Below are positions 41,801-53,297 of a DNA stretch of 64,000 bases, one piece after another (position 1 is the stretch's first letter; the number at the start of each line of letters is the position of its first letter). Made by a program: the position numbers and the translations under genes. Location: assembly GCA_902729315.2 (NCBI GenBank), contig LR746267.1, forward strand, positions 7,690,424 to 7,754,423. Reading direction: 5' to 3'. This DNA comes from Spirodela intermedia. Taxonomy: Eukaryota; Streptophyta; Magnoliopsida; Alismatales; Araceae. The notes beneath the pieces are model-generated. The model did no database searches. It worked only from the letters and a program-made list of their open reading frames with translations, and was not told the origin of the DNA.

Positions 41801-44578
41801 CCATTTCATTTTTGTTCAGATTTAGACACAGTTTTTTTTTTCTAACTCATGCTTGGAAAAAATATTCCAGGACCCGTGACCTACGAAATTTGCTGCTTGA
41901 ATTTTAAATGTTAAAAATTGAACTTCTTGTATATCTCTCCGTTTCCTATGCATCGGTATTGATGATCGGGCATGCCATCCTGCACACCTCTCCTTACCCT
42001 CCCCATCGGTTTTGATGGTTGGACGTGGCAGGCTGACTGCTCTTCCCAAAAAGACTGAAAGAATGAAGATCTTCAGGCGGAAACTGATGTGACCCAACCC
42101 AAAAAATTGTAAATATTGGGCTCATATATCATTTTGTTCATGCGAGCCTTCCCATGAGTGAACCCATTGTAAGATAACTTCAGTTTTGAAGTTGTCCAAA
42201 TGGACTACAGTTCATTGGTTTATATAATTTTTCTTTATAAGTGCTTTTGCTTATGGACGCCAGATTTGTGTGCCTGTACTTAATTTGCCGTTAAATTATT
42301 TTCGCCGATTATGGATTCTGTGCCATATAAATGGCGATTATGGTTACTATTATCGTCTTCTTACATTGCTTTCATCCCAGCTTATCTGCTCATCCGCGTG
42401 GCTTTTCTATAGCTACACGTCTCTTTGAGCCTAATCAGAGCTCCTGTTTACTAACCCATCGTCGCTGGCTGTTTCTGTAATCTGACCAATCGCACTTGTT
42501 GTTTCAGCTTCATAGACCTTCCGAATATCTCTGCCTCCATCTACAGCGTGGAGCTTTGCAATAGACTGCGTGCATTCCTCGTGGCATGCCCTCCCGCCGG
42601 TCCTTCGCCCCCTGTAGCAGATCTTATCATCGCCACTTCCGATTTTCAGGGTGACCTCGTGCGCTGGAACATGAGGTAACCAACGTTGCCAAATCCTCTG
42701 CAAACCCGTGTCAGTATTTCTTCCAGATAGTATGGTATTACTGAGCCATGCTGTTATTCTCCGCAGTGCCGTCAAAGGCGGTGTCGACGCGAAAGAGTTG
42801 TTTCACTTGTACATAGTACTGTGGATTCAGGACAAGCGTCTCCAGTTGCTTGAGTCTTGCAAACTAGACAAGGTAAAGGGGGGGGGGGGGCGGGGGCGTG
42901 TTCCTTCAGTATATATATATATATATCATCTTTCCCGGGACGAAGAACCCTGGTTGATCTGCAGGGACCTGCTCTGGGCCTCCTCTGCCTGTTTGCTCCA
43001 TGGAGATATGTGTTCTATCTTCTAAGTACTGGGATGGATTGTGCAGGTGAAATGGTCCGGGGTCAAGACCCAGCATTCCACCACCCCATTTGTGGACGAG
43101 ATGTACGACCGGCTCAGGGAGACGCTGAACGAGTACGAGGTCATAATCAGTCGCTGGCCCGAGTACACCTTCCTACTGGAAAATGTGAGCCTCGTTTACT
43201 TCCTCTGATCTTGGGGCGACGACGACGATGACGACGACGGTGATGATGATCTGATCTTCTGTCTCGGAATATCCAGGCTGTGGCGGACATTGAGAAAGCC
43301 GTGATAGAGGCCCTGGAGAAGCAGTACGCGGACGTCCTGGCCCCTCTCAAGGACAGCATGGCCCCGAAGAAATTCGGCCTCAAATACGTCCAGAAGCTGG
43401 CTAAGCGAAGCTCCCCAGTACCTTACACGGTCTCCGAGGAGGTAGGCTGACCCCCTCATCTTGACTTATTTTTCGATCTACCTCATTCGGCATTCTTATG
43501 TATATGTGTGTGTGAATTTTCCTTTTGTGGGGGGGGTTTTGTCAGCTGGGGATTCTGCTGAACACGATGAAGAGGCTGCTGGACGTGCTGCGGCCGAGAG
43601 TGGAGGCGCAGCTGAAGTCGTGGGGTTCCTGCATCCCCGACGGCGGCGGCGGCGGAGCCACGGCCCCCGGGGAGCGCCTCAGTGAGGTGACTGTCCTCTT
43701 GAGGGCCAAGTTCAGGAACTACCTCCAGGCCGTCGTGGAGAAGCTCGCCGAGAATGTAAGACGCATTTTAGAAAACCACCATCCTCTCTCCTCTTCCTCT
43801 TCCTCCTGATCACTCAGAAAACCAGACTAGTAGACTGCGTATGCATAAACCACATCATCATAACCCCTCTGCTCTTGCTCTTGCTCTTTCTCTTGCTGTG
43901 GCTCTCTGTATGTGGATTACAGAGCCGAGGGCATAGCCAGACCAAGATGAAGAAGATCATCCAGGACTCCAAGGACGTCGTGATGGAGTCGGACATCCGT
44001 ACCCGGATGCAGCCTCTCAAGGATCAGCTCATCGCCTCCATCGACCACCTCCACTCCCTCATGGAGCCCCACGTCTTCATAGCCATCTGCCGCGGCCTCT
44101 GGGACCGCATGGGCCAGGTCCCCCTTCCCTCTCTCTCTCTCTACCCTCTACCCTGTACTCTCTACCCTCTATCTCTCCATATCTTACTGATGGGTGTGGT
44201 GTGATGGACGCAGGACGTGCTGAGCTTTTTGGAGAACAGGAAGGAGAACCGGTCGTGGTACAAGGGGTCGCGGGTGGCGGTGGCGGTGAGTTGCCCCCGT
44301 CTCTCTCTGTCTCTCTCTCTCTCTCACTCTGTGTTGCTGCTGCTGCTGCTGCTGCATCTCCCTTTCTCTTTACCTGGGACGTTTATTAGTCCATCTTCTC
44401 CTTCTCCTCCTCGGCGATGGCGCAGATCCTGGACGACACGTTCGCGTCGCAGATGCAACAGCTGCTGGGGAACGCGCTCATGGAGAAGGATCTCGAGCCA
44501 CCGCGGTCCATCGTGGAGGTGCGCTCCGTGCTCTGCCGAGACGCCCCCAACCACAAGGAGTCCAACTTCTACTACTGA
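35869..44578 (+). CDS. Large plant-conserved protein of unknown function (At5g65440/At4g24610 type), 1245 residues
   Basis: Twenty-two exons join in frame: 35869-35916, 36042-36671, 37520-37734, 37816-37887, 38019-38153, 38328-38446, 38723-39025, 39119-39206, 39401-39506, 39590-39703, 40312-40475, 40600-40720, 40981-41205, 41287-41477, 42508-42675, 42767-42872, 43047-43184, 43277-43441, 43546-43755, 43923-44117, 44214-44285, 44426-44578. The start MFTEGLDPHAVRWVQQ and later blocks such as SVIAYDACVRLCL, SYYGVSDAYTKLRYLSYVMD and CRGLWDRMGQDVLSFLENR mark a family found throughout land plants. It is sometimes labelled a pesticidal crystal protein, a name with no support here. The first 300 residues are acidic, Ser-rich and look disordered. 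The segment FFPDSLGDDLIIEVYDSKGN and what follows look like a C2-type beta sandwich. The last 700 residues are helical. No signal peptide or membrane span is seen. Function unknown. Confidence 0.88.
36762..36822. repeat. Inverted repeat in intron 2 of the unknown-function gene
   Basis: AACACCTAACCATTCTAT at about 36763-36780 is the reverse complement, with one mismatch, of ATAGAATGGTTAAGTGTT at about 36803-36820. TAATGTGGAAATT flanks both sides as a direct repeat. It looks like a tiny hairpin or MITE remnant. Confidence 0.65.
42906..42926. repeat. (TA)n run after a G-run in intron 16
   Basis: A G-run at 42878-42889 and a TA run at about 42910-42926 lie just inside the intron 42873-43046. Confidence 0.8.
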
Positions 44579-45235
44579 ACTAAAAACTAAGCCAGGGCCC
44601 CCGTTTTGTGCGGCCTCCCAATACCCCTTCCCTCTCCCCCACCCCCCACCACCAGGAGGCGGCCACTTTAAAGCTTCCTCGCCGCCCTGCAACCCATCTG
44701 ATTTATTCCTCTGTTCCTATTACTAGCAATCTATTCCTCTCTCTCTCTCTCTCTCTATTTCTCTTGTTATTCACATATTTATTATATATTGGGATTCACG
44801 GTTTCAGAAGAAACACTCGAGAGTGGGGGGGGATCCGGTGATGCCGTCAGAGATGGTCATCGTTGATCCGCCATTGTATGAGCTTCTGGGCAATGCCGTC
44901 GTCAGATGCGGCGCCTCTCTCTCTCTCTCTCTCTGAGCTCAGCCGCGAACCTCCTCCTGACCGATACCACCAATATCGTCACTCCGAGGGGAAGCACCCG
45001 GCCATAGCGCGGAAGACAAAAGCTATGCGGCCGCCGTCGTCCCCTTCGAGAGCCCCATGTCGCCGCCGAAGGAACCGGATACGCCGCGTCCTCTTGTCCT
45101 TCCTCGACGGCTGTTGGACATGCCGACGAATCTCTCTGCTACAGATCGGCTCTGCCAAACCGAGCTTCCAACCCTAAATACACCTTCTCCGGGGAGTAGC
45201 CCTCCATCTCCAAGCCCCGTTCCTCACCTTCTCCA
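44579..45235. other. Intergenic, 3'UTR of the unknown gene and purine permease leader
   Basis: Contains CT runs at about 44731-44755 and 44913-44933. Short frames in the GC-rich part at 44860-45235 match nothing known. An upstream coding exon for the permease is possible but not supported. Confidence 0.5.
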
Positions 45236-45949
45236 ATGGGGCTTCCTCCTCTTCCCGATGGCCGCAAATGGGGCCTCCTCGTCGTCAACTTCATCCTCAC
45301 CATCCTCGGAGCCGCTGCCCCTTTCCTCCTCCGCCTCTACTTCCTCCGCGGCGGCCGGAGCTTGTGGCTGTCGAGCTTGGTGCAGGTCGGGGGCTGGCCG
45401 CTACTCCTGATCCCTCTCGCCGTCTCTTTCCTCCGCCGCGGCCCTGGCGGCGGCGGCGCCACCCTGATGAGCTTCTCTTTTGCGGCCACCTTCGCCGGCA
45501 TCGGCGTGCTCATCGGCGTGGACAGCTACATGTACGCCGTGAGCTCCTCCCTCCTCCCTGCGTCGACCAATTCGATCCTCTCCTCCACTCAGCTGGCCTT
45601 TGTGGCGGTCTTCTCCTTCCTCATCGTCCGGCAGCGTTTCACGGCATGCTCCACCAACGCCGTGGTGGTACTGACGCTCGGCGCCGCCGTGCTAGCCGTG
45701 CAGGCCCCTGCCGGCGACCGCCCGGCGGGAGAATCCACGTCCAAGTACGCCGTGGGTTTCGCCACGTCGCTCGGCGCCGCCGCTCTCTACGCGCTGACCC
45801 TGCCGTTGACCGAGCTGATGTACAGGAAGTTCAGAGAGGAGGTGACGTATCGGATGGTCGTGGAGGTGCAGCTACTAGTCTCCGCCCTCGCCTCTGCTGT
45901 CTGCATTGTTGGCATGTTAGTCAACGGGGATTTCCAGGTTCTTCCTCCT

Positions 45950-46025
<76 letters not shown>

Positions 46026-46469
46026 CCTCTCAATCTCTCTCTATCTGTCTATCTTCCCCCCTCCCTCTCTCTCGCTCTTGCTCTAAGAAAGGAGAGGACT
46101 AAAGGGGGTGGTTTGAATTGGTCGCAGGCGGTGGGGAGGGAAGCGAGGGAGTCGGAGATGGGGGAGGCGAAGTTCTACGTGGTGCTGGTGGGGGGGGCGG
46201 CGGCGTGGCAGGCGTTCAGCTTGGGCCTGATGGGCACTGTCGCCTGCTCCTCCTCGCTCTTCGCCAGCGTGGTGCTGGCACTGCTCCTCCCCGTCTCGGA
46301 GATCGCAGCCGTCCTCCTCTTCCACGAGCGCTTCGACGGCCGGAAGGGCGTCGCCCTCGCCCTCTCTCTCTGGGGCTTCGCCTCCTTCTGCTACGGCGAG
46401 CTCACCCTCAGCCACCACCTCCTCCCTCGAACCTCCTCCCTGTTAGAGCTGGAGCTGCCTGCTCCCTAA
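45236..46469 (+). CDS. PUP: Purine permease (PUP family transporter)
   Basis: Exons 45236-45937 and 46128-46469 give 347 residues, usual for the family, and the single intron after GDFQ is where many PUP genes have it. About ten hydrophobic spans fit the drug/metabolite transporter fold. Family marks are LLRLYFLRGGRSLWLSSLVQ, the block SSSLLPASTNSILSSTQLAF, VAVFSFLIVRQRF and the end KGVALALSLWGFASFCYGE. PUPs are proton-coupled plasma- or inner-membrane carriers of adenine, cytokinins, caffeine or related heterocycles; the substrate of this one cannot be told. I chose the ATG at 45236 because an in-frame stop lies shortly upstream. The intron is mostly CT repeats. Confidence 0.9.
45951..46072. 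repeat. (CT)n-rich tract filling the purine permease intron
   Basis: Over 120 bases of CT with TTTCTCCC, ATCT and similar interruptions, starting 14 bases after the donor. The 190-base intron is more than half microsatellite. Confidence 0.9.
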
Positions 46470-46476
46470 AACCTGC

Positions 46477-46478
<2 letters not shown>

Positions 46479-46564
<86 letters not shown>

Positions 46565-46740
46565 CTATCTATCTTTCTTTCTCTCTTTGTCTCTCTAAAA
46601 CCTGCCGTCACCCTGAGTTTCCATTCAGTTCTCTCTCTCTCTCTGCCTATCGTTCACTCTCTATCTATCTCTAAAACCTGCCGCACCCTGGGTCTCCATT
46701 CAATCCCCTCTCTGTCTCTCTCTCTCTAGACTGCAATGTG
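46479..46740. repeat. (CT)n-(TA)n compound microsatellite and decayed copies of its flank
   Basis: A long CT run at 46479-46541 is followed by (TA)n at 46542-46562. The motif AAAACCTGCCG next to CT runs occurs at 46468, 46597 and 46673, so this stretch has grown by local duplication. Confidence 0.85.
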
Positions 46741-48003
46741 TAAACTAGAAAAGGTCCTGATACCGTCCACATTCCTGCATCACCTGTCTCGGTTGGGGGC
46801 TTCGATATCTCTGACCCCGAAGCCTCGTCCTACCTTCCTGCTACTTTCTCTCGTCTATCCTGACATCATCCTCTCTCTCTCTCTCTCTGACTGAGAATTA
46901 GGTGTGGTTCGGAGGGCTACGTAGTTCAGGCCACCGCATTTGAGTGGTCGCCAGAGTGCGTAGACCTCGTAAAATATTCCAGATATGCAAGTGGGCCCAT
47001 GCGAGGGCCATATCGACATATTCCCTACCTGTCATTTTAACTATAATTGGCCTATATTTAACTATATAATGATAATTCCAAGCTTATGGACACAATCTGT
47101 CATTTTATTAACATTCTTGACGCTTCTCATAACGGGCTACGCGCGTTCATTATTTTTCGTTTAATAATAATAATAATAATAATAATATGTTGGACTCCTA
47201 GAACTTACCAGAGGAAAGAGATTATTCGATCCCCCTCGTACACGTGTACGATCATGGCGTCGGATGAGAGAATCGTCGACGAACGGTTCAGACCAAAACC
47301 GCCCGCACAGGTTGGTCGGGTCAACACGTCACCGGGAAGATGGAAAGAAGCTTCAGCTCGGTCAGCTATCGTGCGTCTTCCACTGTTAATTTGACTTTTC
47401 AACCAATTTGGAAGGTTCCCGACCGAATGGTCCACTTCAGCTTCCTAGACTTTGTGCCGCCGCCGCCACCGCCGTGACCCACAATCCACATTCCCAGTCA
47501 GAACCCGCAATCTTTGAATAAAAAGTCAAACGTACATATTTGGGAATCCTTCCACGTGGACGTCAGATTGCCCACTACTCGGATAGTGAACCGCGTTTAA
47601 TGTTAGGCCGCGGAATAAGTTTATGAGGGAACTGTAATCAATAGGGACGTTTATGCAATAAAAAGTTTACTTTAGGTTATTTATAATGCTAACTTGTCAG
47701 TTCATGTCTGAATTTTCTCTGTTTGTGGAGGCCGAGTACAATTTTATAAAGCGGACCCGCTTCGAAGAAGTGATGAACCGACACTCGCCGCCCACTCTGG
47801 GTATATAAACCATTTAATGTTTTATGATGTTTTATTGTATATATCCCTTACAGAAATGCCCTTGCTGAGAGTGGCATATCCCCATGCCGTAGTTCTTCTG
47901 ACAAGAAAAGGGATCCCCCCCCCCCCCCTCCTCCCATCGAGCATAAAAGCTCTCTAGTCGGCGACCACCGGTGCTCCCCCCCCTCAGCCACCCCACACCC
48001 CCA
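46741..48003. other. Intergenic region with the ATL promoter
   Basis: (AAT)n at 47163-47186, a CACGTG near 47238 and a CCACGTGG near 47551. TATATAAA at 47802-47809 is a likely TATA box for the RING gene, about 200 bases before its ATG. A C-run is at 47915-47929. Confidence 0.55.
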
Positions 48004-49248
48004 ATGAAGACGACCACCGCCACCTGCCGGCACCGCCATGGCTACTCCGCCTCCCCTCTCATCGTCTTCTTCCTCTTCCTCTCCCTCCTCTGCTCCGCGG
48101 CGGCGCAGACAACGTCCAACCCCGGCTCGCCGCCGGAGCCATTCCCCAACGCCTGGAGGGGCAACTTCAACCCGGCCATGGCCGTCATTGTCATCGGCCT
48201 GATCAGCGCCTTCTTCTTCATGGCCTTCTTCTCCATCTACCTCCGCAACCGCAGAGAACGCGACAGCCGGGCGCTCACCGCCGGTGGGAACGGCGGCGCC
48301 AGGTCCCGCCGCGTTGGCGGCGCCCCGCGGGGGCTGGAGGCGGCGGTGATCCAGACCTTCCCGACGCTGGTCTACTCCGAGGTGAAGGAGCACAAGATCG
48401 GCAAGGGCGCCCTCGAATGCGCCGTCTGCCTCTCCGAGTTCGAAGACGACGATACCCTCCGTCTCCTCCCCAAGTGCGACCACGTCTTCCACCCTGATTG
48501 CATTGACTTGTGGCTCGCCTCCCACACTACCTGCCCCGTCTGCCGCACCAACCTCTCCCCCGCCGCCGCCGCCGCCGGCGACCCATCTCCCCCTGCCGGC
48601 GACGACGCGGTGCTGGTGCCCGTCGAGCCGCCGGAGCAGGTTGCCATCACTATTGACGAGGAAGAGGAAGGAGTAACAGGGGCGGCGGCGCGCAGGGCGG
48701 AGGAGGTTCTGCCGAAGCCGCTGCCGGCGAGCCGGGCGGCACGGCGGCGGAGCTGGTCATTCTCGAGGGTCCCCCGGTCGCACTCGACGGGGCACTCGCT
48801 GCAACCGGCGGTGGAGGAGGACCGCGAGAGGTACACCCTGAGGCTGCCGGAGAATATCCGGCGGGAGGTGGTGGCGGGGAAGTTCCGGCGGTCCGCGAGC
48901 TGCCTCGCCGCTTCGGCGAGCGGTGGGGAGGGGAGCTACAGGAAGGCCCGCGTCGGCGGCTCGGTCGGAGGGAGGAGCTTCAAGATGAAAAAGTGGGAGT
49001 GGTCGGTGAAGTCCGACCGGTGGGCCTCCTTCAAGAGGACCTTCTCCGTCAAGATCTCCAGGGGCGACGACGCCAGCGAGAGCTCGCCCAGGAAGGGCGG
49101 CGACGGGGGCGTCCCCAGCGCTGCGGCGGCAGCGATGGCGGCGGGTCGATTGTCCTTCAAGATGAGGGTCAACCCCAGCACGGCGGATTCCGTCGACTCT
49201 CGCGGCGGCAGCGGCGCCGCCACCGATGTCCGACCGGCGGCGAGTTGA
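48004..49248 (+). CDS. ATL: RING-H2 E3 ubiquitin ligase, ATL family (ATL6/ATL31-like)
   Basis: An intronless frame of 414 residues, as is normal for ATLs. Domains in order: signal-like hydrophobic segment (about 18-34), one transmembrane span (about 58-80), basic stretch, GLD-type motif [12 protein letters not shown] at 109-120, then RING-H2 from Cys139 to Cys180 with [19 protein letters not shown] and CPVC ligands and the family Pro before the fourth Cys position replaced by the usual spacing. The Ser/Arg-rich tail carries [18 protein letters not shown], the phospho-serine/14-3-3 region known in ATL6 and ATL31. Those ligases control carbon/nitrogen response and immunity by degrading 14-3-3 proteins; assignment of that role here is inference. 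I chose the ATG at 48004 because an earlier one (47971) would put 11 Pro-rich residues before the signal segment. Confidence 0.9.
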   Translation: MKTTTATCRHRHGYSASPLIVFFLFLSLLCSAAAQTTSNPGSPPEPFPNAWRGNFNPAMAVIVIGLISAFFFMAFFSIYLRNRRERDSRALTAGGNGGARSRRVGGAPRGLEAAVIQTFPTLVYSEVKEHKIGKGALECAVCLSEFEDDDTLRLLPKCDHVFHPDCIDLWLASHTTCPVCRTNLSPAAAAAGDPSPPAGDDAVLVPVEPPEQVAITIDEEEEGVTGAAARRAEEVLPKPLPASRAARRRSWSFSRVPRSHSTGHSLQPAVEEDRERYTLRLPENIRREVVAGKFRRSASCLAASASGGEGSYRKARVGGSVGGRSFKMKKWEWSVKSDRWASFKRTFSVKISRGDDASESSPRKGGDGGVPSAAAAAMAAGRLSFKMRVNPSTADSVDSRGGSGAATDVRPAAS

Positions 49249-49437
49249 CCACGCCGCGCCCTACTCTTTCCTTGAACCTTCGATAATTCTTTTTTTGGTT
49301 CAAATTTCAAATTTACCCCTGTAGATATTATAATGTCATTTCAAAATCTTTGGTAAAACCATTTGTGAGAACGATGCATTTCATTTGCATTTGAGACGTC
49401 GTCGCTGTCGTCTGAACTGGTCAGTCTCACCGAAGCT

Positions 49438-51245
49438 ATGGCGACCTCCGATCACCAGCCACAGGAGGAGCCTCGCGCCGCTCCTCCACCTATGACGGTG
49501 AAGGAGCTCGTCGACTCCGGCGCCGTCGGCTCCGTCGTTCCTCCCGAGTACCGCTCAAGGGACCAGGATCACGCCGCCGTCGAAGTCGAAATCCCTACTG
49601 TCGATTTCTTGCTGCTCCGCGAGGGGGACGATCGCCAGAGGAGGAAGACGATCCGTGAGCTCGGGAGGGCGTGCGAGGAGTGGGGGTTCTTCATGGTGAA
49701 TCCGTGTGGCCGCACAGATTGCGATCGATCCGCCTCCGATTGCGGGGGAAATTAGGGCAGAAGAAGTCACGGGGATGTGGAATTGCTGCAGGTCGTCAAC
49801 CATGGGGTTCCGATCGGGATCATCGACGCGATGCTTGATGCGGCGCGGGGGTTCTTCGACCTGCCGGAGGCGGAGAAGAGGGAGTACGCAGGGAATCATG
49901 TTCTCGATCCCATCCGGTGCGGCACCAGCTTCAACCCCGCCGTGGAGGACGTCAAGTACTGGAGAGACTACTTCAAGTTGATCGTCCATCCGGTCTTCAC
50001 TTCCCCCTCGAAGCCTCCCGGCTTCAGGTGAGCTCCCTTCCCGATCGTCCGCTGATCAGCGCGGGCCATCTGTTTGCGGACATCTCTCTGTGAACTTCAC
50101 CTCTCTGTTCCAACTATTCGATGGATGGCTGTGGAGCGAGGCGCTGCTGGGCTATGCTACGTGCGTGAGGAAGATGACGATGGAGCTGCTGAGGGGAATA
50201 AGCGAGGCGCTGGGCCTGGAGCAGCACTGCATGGAGAGGGAGCTTGATCTGTACAATGGAGTTCAGTTAGTGGCGGGAAACCTGTATCCTCCCTGCCCAC
50301 AGCCGGAGCTTGCGATGGGCCTGCCGCCGCATTCTGACCATGGCCTCCTCACCGTTCTTCTCCAGAACGGCGTGGGTGGCCTCCAGGTGAAGCACGGCGG
50401 CAGCTGGGTCCACGTCCGGCCGGCGCCCTGTTCCTTCCTCGTCAACACCGGAGACCACATGGAGGTCAGTTCCATCTCCGACACAGTTACCCTCAGAGTA
50501 CCACGGTGATGAATCCATTCTGCCCTTTTAATGGAAAATCTGGTTCAATTAGGTTGGCTATAGCCTCAAAACGATTGAATTTTCTCAGAAGTTGGATAGA
50601 TTGTGGTAAAAATCCCATCTTGGGAATGGAATCCTCATCATCTTCTTCTTCTTTTAGAGAACTATTTATGAAGGGAAAAGAAGTCAAACCGTATTCTCTT
50701 AAAGCTTTCTCCTGTTTATTTTCTAAGTCAAAAGGATGGTCAATTGTGACATGAAAAAAATACCGCACTGTGCAATTTTTTATTTATTATTCGCCCAACA
50801 TTTCTTGCGAACTTAACCGCATAATAATGCATTGTTTCGTCATCATAAATCATCGTTGAAGCTTACATCTTGCTTTCTTCTATTCAACGTGGAAAGTCAA
50901 CCCTCTCAACGCTTCATCATCCTCATGACCGCCGTGCAGCGTTTATATGCTATTAGCTGTCATCGTCATCAGATTCTATGATGTGGGCCGCAGATATTCA
51001 GCAACGGGAGGATCAAGAGTGTCCTGCACAGGGCGGTGGTCAATAGCTGGGCCACGAGGATGTCCATCGCCGTGGTCCAGGGGCCGTCTCTGGAGACCTG
51101 CGTCCGGCCTACTCCACTCCTGGTGAAGGGCGTTGACCGTCGGATGTTCCGCGGGATGAAGTACCGGGACTACGTGGAGTTCCAGCAGAAGAACCGACTC
51201 GAGGAGAAGTCTGTTCTGGATGTTCTCAGGTCAACGGGCGACTGA
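49438..51245 (+). CDS. 2-oxoglutarate/Fe(II)-dependent dioxygenase (DOXC class)
   Basis: Four exons (49438-49695, 49792-50027, 50137-50464, 50994-51245) give 357 residues. The N-terminal DIOX_N part contains EIPTVDFLLLREG, WGFFMVVNHGVP and WRDYFKLIVHPVF. The catalytic part has the iron ligands His230 and Asp232 in LPPHSDHGLL and His286 in VLHRAVV, and the 2-oxoglutarate binder Arg296-x-Ser298 in ATRMSIA. The sequence is nearest to the 2-ODD19-like enzymes of specialised or hormone metabolism; the substrate cannot be read off. The acceptor of exon 3 (GCTGTGGAG) has a poor pyrimidine tract, so its start is the least sure border. Intron 3 is 529 bases, including short AT-rich open frames without meaning. 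Confidence 0.85.
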
Positions 51246-51395
51246 TCGTGGGTTCTTTAGAGCCTGAATGCAGCTGGCTAACATGTTTATAGAAGGGCTT
51301 CAGTTTGACCCAGAAATCCCCCTCTGCGAGAATAAATGGGTTTCCATTTACCCGGTAAACTGCCATCCTGGGAATGTCTTCCATGGTCATACCGA

Positions 51396-51497
<102 letters not shown>

Positions 51498-51606
51498 ATT
51501 CTAGAAATGGGAAAGTGTGTAATTCCTTGAGGATTTGGATACTTGGGCCTTTCTGTGTCGGGTTGGAGTGTCAATGGGTCGAATCAAGCTCGAGCCTTGC
51601 TACCTG

Positions 51607-51610
<4 letters not shown>

Positions 51611-51652
<42 letters not shown>
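51611..51652. repeat. (GA)n microsatellite
   Basis: Uninterrupted GA run 120 bases after the (CT)n at 51403-51491. The pair could form a long hairpin in the transcript or single strand. Confidence 0.95.
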
Positions 51653-51655
<3 letters not shown>

Positions 51656-52148
51656 GGGTTGAAGCATTTAGAAAAAAACTCAACGCCGACGCTCTATCCA
51701 ATTACGGTTTATATTTGGTTAAAAAAACTTCTTTATTTATAAAATATCATCACTTTTTTTTCTCCATTCCCTCGTTTCATTGAAATCAGAAGAACCCAAC
51801 AGGAATCCTGGGCACTCTTTGCAAGTCAACTTACCTTGGGACAACTGAGTTGATCTAATTCTCATATCCGAGACCGAAGAAAGATACCAATTTTAGTATC
51901 AGATTTCCAAAAGGGGTAAAACTAGCAGAGAGACAATCGGATTTGATCCGTCTTGGTTGATATTAATCGGCTGATTCCCGCACAGTTTAGATTTTTCACC
52001 AGCAGAGTATTGTTCGGAGAGGAACGATGGAAGAAACCGGAAGAAGAGAAGAGGAAACCGCTGAAGCCACGGCGGAGACTGCCGCTCCAAAGCCTCCCTT
52101 CTTTTGGTGGCGGCGGAGGGAGGAAGAAGACGGTGGCGCGAGCAGAGA

Positions 52149-53265
52149 TCAGACTCCCGCCTCCTCCTGGATCTTCATCAGCATCTGGTTCACCGCCGCC
52201 GCGATCTCCTCCACCGTCGACAGCTGGCACTCGTCCTCCACCTGCCCATTCGTCGGCGTTGAGAGAGAACGGAATAAGAGAGAGAAAGAGAGAGAGAGGG
52301 CGGCGGCGGCGGCTGACCTTGAGACTAAAGGAGTAGAGGACCGTCTGATCATGGGAGGTGACGTTTAGGTGGAGAACGGAGAGGCGGAGGCTCTGCAAAC
52401 CAGCCACCGTGTTTATAAGATGCCTCGGCCGCCGGCGGGAGAGGATCTTCAGGTTGGCGTGACTCTCCACCATCGTCACCTCGATGTCCGCCGGCGGCGG
52501 CTTGGCGGTTCCGCCGGGGGGGCTCGGGGAGGATGACAGAGCGGCGGAGGCGGAGTACTGCGGGAAGGTGAAGAACTTGGAGAACGGGGAGGCGGCGGCG
52601 CCGCCGTTAGCGGGACCCTCCGGGCGGTGGGTTCTCCTCTGGGCTTCGAGGAAGTGCAGAAGCTGCTCGAGCTCCTTGACGAAGTTGATGGCTCCGCCGA
52701 TGATCGACGCCTGATCTCCCTGCGGAAAATGAGGACGAATTCAGGAAGGGCTTCACCAGACGGGGGAGAGGGGGGGGAGAGAGCTCGAGTTTCTTCCCCA
52801 TGGCAGAACACAGACCCTCTGAACGTAAGAGAGCGGCATGAGCGACCGGAGAACGGAGAAGTACTGGTTCATCTGCTTGCGCCGGTTGCGCTCGACGGCA
52901 ATGTGGGTCATCCTCTGGTTCTCCACGTCCTCCCGGTTCTTGCAAGTCCTCGCCCTCCGCCGCTTCCGCCGCCCGTTCCCCTCCGCAGCGCCGCCGTCGC
53001 CGGCGAAGACGGCCACCTCGCCGCCACCGTCGTCCGGCGATGGCGAGCTGACGACCCAATTCGTTCTTCTTCTCTCCGGTTCCTGCCCCATCTCGGCGGC
53101 GGCGCCGCCGCCCCCATCGCCCACCCCACATCCCGGCGGCGCCGCCAACGTCTCCCCCTCCCCCAGCGCGCCAAAATCGTACCCCCACGTTCCCCCAGTC
53201 ACCGTGCAAAGATCCCTTCCACCGTGGTTGAAGGATTCTGAGGGAAAAACAACAGCTTCCAGGGC

Positions 53266-53268
<3 letters not shown>
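52149..53268 (-). CDS. bHLH transcription factor, subgroup Ia (bHLH94/96/57/67/70/71 type)
   Basis: On the minus strand exons 52816-53268, 52318-52719 and 52149-52241 give 315 residues. The basic region and first helix read [20 protein letters not shown] with the His-Glu-Arg DNA contacts for an E-box. The exon border after YVQR, followed by [20 protein letters not shown], is exactly the conserved subgroup Ia position. A C-terminal ACT-like segment ([15 protein letters not shown] to [11 protein letters not shown]) is split by intron 2, also as in the group. Relatives include FAMA, MUTE and SPEECHLESS, but the N-terminal half here fits the bHLH94/96 branch better. The role is nuclear, DNA-binding as a dimer; the process controlled is not known. 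The 5' leader next to the ATG is a GA repeat. Confidence 0.92.

Positions 53269-53270
<2 letters not shown>

Positions 53271-53297
<27 letters not shown>
53271..53297. repeat. (CT)n at the 5' leader of the bHLH gene
   Basis: On the coding (minus) strand this is a GA run ending two bases before the ATG. GA repeats in leaders or promoters can be bound by plant BPC factors. Confidence 0.85.

Noticed and set aside
35869-44578. Annotation as a pesticidal crystal (Cry) protein
   Set aside because: Some databases use that label for this family, but nothing in the sequence resembles a Cry toxin; it is a conserved 22-exon plant gene.
47848-48525. 225-codon minus-strand frame across the ATL gene
   Set aside because: Opposite to a clear RING-H2 coding sequence; shadow frame.
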